Assembly (NCBI RefSeq): GCF_018130765.1 | Contig: NZ_JAFCJZ010000024.1 | Coordinates: forward strand, 1 to 64,000 | Length of the DNA: 64,000 nt | Direction: 5' to 3' | Source of the DNA: Bradyrhizobium iriomotense | Lineage (GTDB): Bacteria > Pseudomonadota > Alphaproteobacteria > Rhizobiales > Xanthobacteraceae | Shown: piece after piece, positions 60,796 to 64,000 of the stretch | How positions within the stretch are numbered: position 1 is the stretch's first letter | Layout: each line of letters opens with the position of its first letter | Notes under the pieces: generated by a model | What the model was told of the DNA's origin: nothing | The model's database searches: none | The model's input: only the letters and a program-made list of their open reading frames with translations | Made by a program: the position numbers and the translations under genes

Positions 60796-61823
60796 TACCG
60801 CTCCGTCAGCTTCAGCTCGATGCGGCGGTTACGCTTGTACGCCTCTTCCGTGTTGCCGGTGTCGAGCGGCTGGAATTCGCCGAAACCGGCGGCGACAAGG
60901 CGCTGGGCGGGCACGCCGAGCGAGATCAGATATTGCACCACCGAGATGGCGCGGGCGGCGGACAGGTCCCAGTTCGACTTGAAGTTCGCACCGCTCACGG
61001 GGCGCACGTCGGTGTGGCCGTCGACGCGCAGCACCCAGGCGATCTCGTTCGGGATCTTCTTGTCGAGCTCGATCAGCGCATTCGCCACGGTGTCGAGCTC
61101 GGCGCGGCCCTCGGGCAGCAGCGTCGCCTGGCCGGTGTCGAAGAACACTTCGGACTGGAACACGAAGCGGTCGCCGACCACGCGGATGTCGGGGCGGTTG
61201 CCGAGGATGGCGCGCAGGCGACCGAAGAACTCCGAGCGGTAGCGCGACAATTCCTGCACGCGCTGCGCCAGCGCCACGTTCAGGCGCGAGCCGAGATCCG
61301 CAATTCGATTTTGCGATTCCTTGTCGCGCTTCTCGGAGGCGTCGAGCGCCTCTTCCAGCGCCGCCAATTGCCGGCGCAGCGCGCTGATCTGCTGGTTCAG
61401 CACCTCGATCTGCGCCAGTGCCCGCGCCGAGACCGCCTTCTCGGAGTCCAGCGCCTTGCCGAGCTCGGTGGTCTTTCCTTGCGCGTCGTTGCCGGCGGCC
61501 GCCAGGCCGTCATAGAGGCCCTTGATACGGTCGCGCTCGGACTCGGCCGAGGCAAGGCCGGCCCTCAGCTGCGAGACCTGGTCGTCGAGCGTGAGCTTGC
61601 CGAGCTTCTCCAGCGACAGCAGCTCGTTGAGCTGGGCGATCTTGGCGTTGAGCAGCTCCAGCGCCTTGTCCTTGCCGGTCACCTCCTGCGACAGGAAGAA
61701 CTGCACCACCAAAAACACCGACAGCAGGAACACGATCGACAGCACCAGCGTCGACAGTGCGTCGACGAAGCCGGGCCAGTAGTTGAAGGCGCCTTCGCTG
61801 CGGCGGCCGCGCGCTAGTGCCAT
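60795..61823 (-). CDS. OmpA/MotB-like peptidoglycan-binding protein
   Basis: 342 residues. A single N-terminal transmembrane helix with a MotB/TolR-like opening (WPGFVDALSTLVLSIVFLLS), a long coiled-coil (about 55-200), and a C-terminal OmpA domain (about 205-340) with EVFFDTGQATLLPEGRAELD, RVDGHTDVRPV and NRRIELKL. The Asp in VDAL is positioned like the proton-carrying MotB Asp. It pairs with the MotA/TolQ-like gene upstream, forming a stator-like complex not linked to flagella. Confidence 0.9.
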   Translation of the reverse strand: MALARGRRSEGAFNYWPGFVDALSTLVLSIVFLLSVFLVVQFFLSQEVTGKDKALELLNAKIAQLNELLSLEKLGKLTLDDQVSQLRAGLASAESERDRIKGLYDGLAAAGNDAQGKTTELGKALDSEKAVSARALAQIEVLNQQISALRRQLAALEEALDASEKRDKESQNRIADLGSRLNVALAQRVQELSRYRSEFFGRLRAILGNRPDIRVVGDRFVFQSEVFFDTGQATLLPEGRAELDTVANALIELDKKIPNEIAWVLRVDGHTDVRPVSGANFKSNWDLSAARAISVVQYLISLGVPAQRLVAAGFGEFQPLDTGNTEEAYKRNRRIELKLTER

Positions 61824-61827
61824 GTCG

Positions 61828-62859
61828 CTAACCCTTCTCGGGCTGGCGCGCGATCCGTTCCAGCAGGCGCCGGATCTCGCGGTTCTGCTCGCCCTGGCCG
61901 TCGGCCCATTCGCGGATCATCTGCTGCTCGGTGCGCATGTGCGAGACCAGCGCCTGGATGGCTTCGGCAAGGCTCGCCATCGCCGCCGTGGTGCCGCGGC
62001 TGGAGCTGCCTTCCTCGAGCACGGAGCGCAGGCGCTCGACGGCGGCCTGAAGCTCGCCGCTGGCAACGCCGCCGCCAGAGGCTGCGACCGGCACCTCGCC
62101 GCGGCCATATTCGCGCACGGTGGTGGCGAGCCAGTCCTCGAGGTCGGTGTAGAAGCGGTTCTGCGCCTGGCTCGATTGCAGATCGAGGAAGCCGAGAATC
62201 AGCGAGCCGGCGAGGCCGAATAGGGAGCTCGAGAACGAGATGCCCATGCCGCCGAGCGGGGCGGCGAGGCCCTCCTTCAGCGTGTCGAACAGCGCCCCGG
62301 AATCGCCGCCGACCTTGAGCCCGTCGATCACCTTGCCGACCGAGCCGACGGTCTCGATCAGGCCCCAGAAGGTGCCGAGCAGGCCGAGGAAAACCAGCAG
62401 GCCGGTCATGTAGCGGGAGATGTCCCGGGCCTCGTCCAGGCGGGTCGCGATCGAATCGAGCAGGTGCCGCATGGTGGTCTGGGTGATGGTCATCCGCCCG
62501 GTGCGCTCGCCGCCCAGGATCATCGCCATCGGCGCCAGCAGTTTGGGGTGCCGGGCGGGGGCAAGGCCGGGATCGGCGATGCGGAAATTGTTGACCCAGG
62601 ACACTTCAGGGTAGAGCCGGATGACCTGGCGGAAGGCCAGGATGATGCCGATGAACAGGACGCCGCCGATCAGGGCGTTGAGCCCGGGATTGGCGAAGAA
62701 GGCCTGGATGATCTGCTTGTAGAGCACCACGCCGACCAGGGTGCAGAGCACCAGGAAAACCAGCATCCGCACCAGGAAGACGCTGGGCGAGGACAGCTTG
62801 GTATATTCGATGTCGATGGAGGAGCGGGGCGAGGCGCCAGACGGCATGGCCGGTATCAT
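61828..62859 (-). CDS. MotA/TolQ/ExbB-like proton channel protein
   Basis: 343 residues. N-terminal hydrophobic pair (about 30-75), central MotA/TolQ pore segments LLVFLGLLGTFWGLIETVGS and APLGGMGISFSSSLFGLAGS, then a helical cytoplasmic tail. With the OmpA/MotB-like protein (4-bp gap) it would form an ion-driven stator acting on the envelope. A TolB/Pal set or flagellar genes are absent. Confidence 0.92.
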   Translation of the reverse strand: MIPAMPSGASPRSSIDIEYTKLSSPSVFLVRMLVFLVLCTLVGVVLYKQIIQAFFANPGLNALIGGVLFIGIILAFRQVIRLYPEVSWVNNFRIADPGLAPARHPKLLAPMAMILGGERTGRMTITQTTMRHLLDSIATRLDEARDISRYMTGLLVFLGLLGTFWGLIETVGSVGKVIDGLKVGGDSGALFDTLKEGLAAPLGGMGISFSSSLFGLAGSLILGFLDLQSSQAQNRFYTDLEDWLATTVREYGRGEVPVAASGGGVASGELQAAVERLRSVLEEGSSSRGTTAAMASLAEAIQALVSHMRTEQQMIREWADGQGEQNREIRRLLERIARQPEKG

Positions 62860-63093
62860 CCGTTACGAACGTGATTGCGGGGCGCACTATGGCACAGGCC
62901 CGGCCCAAAAAAAGCGCCGGATACGCCGATTTGTGGAGAGCTTTCGGAACCCGAAGCGGAAACCGCGCTTTGATAACGTGTCATTTGCAAGACACCCGCA
63001 GGCCGCCGCTGTCCTGTGGCTGCCCCGGCTGTCGCCGGCACCTGCCCGTTCTTCCCTCTGCCGCCCCACGAGACCTGAGAAGGGAGTGGTCGC

Positions 63094-64000
63094 ATGAGCG
63101 TCGTTTCCGCAATCATCGGGACCGCCGAACGCGTGCCGCTGCCGGACGTCGTGATCCGCGCGGCGATCCAGCGCCTGTGCTCCCGCGCGGCGACGCGGCT
63201 GTCGGCATTGGACGCGGCCGACGATGCCGCCTTCGCCGGGCGGATGCTGCTGCGGCCGATCGCCGGGGACGCCGGGCACGACGAGGCGCCAGCATCCTTC
63301 GTCGCGAAGGTGCTCGGCCCCAACCGCAAATACTCATGCTGCTTCTATAAGGCGGACGCGACCACCCTGCAGGAGGCGGAGGAGGAGGCGCTGCGCCAGA
63401 CCGTCGAGCATGCCGGTCTCGCCGATAGCCAGGCCATCCTCGAGCTCGGCTGCGGCTGGGGCTCGCTGTCGCTGTGGATGGCGCGGCAGTTTCCGAACGC
63501 GACGGTGACCGCGGTGTCGAACTCGCAGGCTCAGCGCGCCTTGATCGAGGAGGAGGCGCGGCTGCGCGGGCTGTCGAATCTGCGCGTGGTCATCGCCGAT
63601 ATGAACGCGTTCGCGCCGGAGGGGCAGTTCGATCGCATCGTCGCGGTCGAGACCTTCGAGCGCATGATGAACTGGCGCAAGCTGATGACGCGCCTGCGGT
63701 CATGGCTTGAGCCCGAGGGGCGCTTCTTCATGCACATCGCCACCCATCGCACCGGCTCCCACCTGTTCGACCGGGCCGATCGCGAGGACTGGATCGGGCA
63801 GCACGTCTTCACCGGCGGGCTGATGGCGAGCCATCACCTTGTCAGGCAATTCGACGACATCTTCACGGTCGAGAAGGAGTGGTGTTGGAGCGGCACGCAT
63901 TATCAGCGCACCGCCAACGACTGGCTCGCCAATTTCGACGCGCATCGCGAGACGATCGAGGCGGCCGTGCGCGAGGTCTATGGCGACGACACCGGTCTTT
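63094..64000 (+). CDS. cyclopropane-fatty-acid-synthase-like SAM methyltransferase (3' end outside window)
   Basis: Open from ATG 63094 (AAGGGAG upstream) to the window edge; at least 302 residues are seen. CFAS-like features: YSCCFYKADATTLQEAEEEA and SAM-binding motif I ILELGCGWGSLSLWMARQFP, then TAVSNSQAQRALIEEEARLR. Residues VETFERMMNWRKLMTRLRSW replace the usual VEMFEHM block. Compared with CFA synthase this subgroup resembles coclaurine N-methyltransferase-like enzymes; acceptor unknown. Confidence 0.9.
   Translation, partial: MSVVSAIIGTAERVPLPDVVIRAAIQRLCSRAATRLSALDAADDAAFAGRMLLRPIAGDAGHDEAPASFVAKVLGPNRKYSCCFYKADATTLQEAEEEALRQTVEHAGLADSQAILELGCGWGSLSLWMARQFPNATVTAVSNSQAQRALIEEEARLRGLSNLRVVIADMNAFAPEGQFDRIVAVETFERMMNWRKLMTRLRSWLEPEGRFFMHIATHRTGSHLFDRADREDWIGQHVFTGGLMASHHLVRQFDDIFTVEKEWCWSGTHYQRTANDWLANFDAHRETIEAAVREVYGDDTGL

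Noticed and set aside
60349..62859. Zorya-like defence system because MotA-like and OmpA-like genes are paired
   Set aside because: Zorya needs ZorC/ZorD or ZorE effectors and a much longer ZorA tail; here the neighbour is a GNAT enzyme and housekeeping genes surround it.

Overview
The window looks like chromosomal DNA from a Bradyrhizobium-type alphaproteobacterium. It is GC-rich. It has siroheme/sulfate assimilation in the order cysG-DUF2849-cysI-DUF934-cysH, an RcdA (DUF1465) gene, a C-minus L31, an HWE-type kinase, several EcfG-type promoters (GGAAC-N16/17-CGTT), and many dispersed palindromic intergenic repeats of the kind that litter Bradyrhizobium genomes. The genus call is inference; no rRNA, tRNA or taxonomic marker was checked.

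Layout. 1-5150: a possible transposase tail, a MESH1-like HD hydrolase, then the urease genes ureC, a small ABM monooxygenase, ureE (very His-rich tail), ureF and ureG, with a long inverted repeat between ureF and ureG. 5417-9261: a CHASE/HWE kinase with a degenerate ATPase part, a convergent TetR regulator and an OpgC-like acyltransferase. 9262-13024: envelope and stress genes (holin-like membrane protein, DUF883, AI-2E transporter, L,D-transpeptidase, DUF2865), most behind EcfG-type promoters. 13247-17680: two tandem, near-duplicate chemoreceptors. 17954-20853: a 51-residue membrane protein, CsbD and malate synthase G.

21240-32802: the complete assimilatory sulfur region. cysD and cysNC read leftward; cysG-DUF2849-cysI-DUF934-cysH read rightward from a shared AT-rich intergenic region; the sulfate ABC importer (binding protein, cysT, cysW, cysA) follows. 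Sulfate is imported, activated to APS by CysD/CysN, reduced by an APS-type CysH to sulfite, and then to sulfide by siroheme-dependent CysI, with CysG making the siroheme.

32980-48032: a CAP lipoprotein, a patatin phospholipase coupled to 3-hydroxybutyrate dehydrogenase, a TauE/SafE exporter, a ParE/antitoxin pair whose toxin is frameshifted, a polysaccharide flippase, a DsbD-alpha-like periplasmic protein, YqgE/AlgH, a TfdA-like dioxygenase, two SDR enzymes, a second CsbD-like protein, a DUF459 SGNH-like protein lacking catalytic residues, and a lytic transglycosylase. 48233-64000: GalU, a diguanylate cyclase, small hypotheticals, a PAS-GGDEF-EAL protein with a degenerate cyclase site, a quinone oxidoreductase, DUF1192, a candidate small RNA, RcdA, L31, an MsbA-like ABC exporter, GNAT, an OmpA/MotB-like plus MotA/TolQ-like pair, and the 5' part of a cyclopropane-synthase-like methyltransferase cut by the window end.

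The most interesting signals are the concentration of six EcfG-type promoters, several enzymes with intact folds but lost active-site residues (HWE kinase, DUF459, GGDEF), the MESH1-like hydrolase beside urease, the duplicated chemoreceptors with a shared distal promoter element, the single-base parE frameshift, and a candidate sRNA with anti-Shine-Dalgarno loops at about 56865-56972. I did not find a convincing new defence or mobile system.
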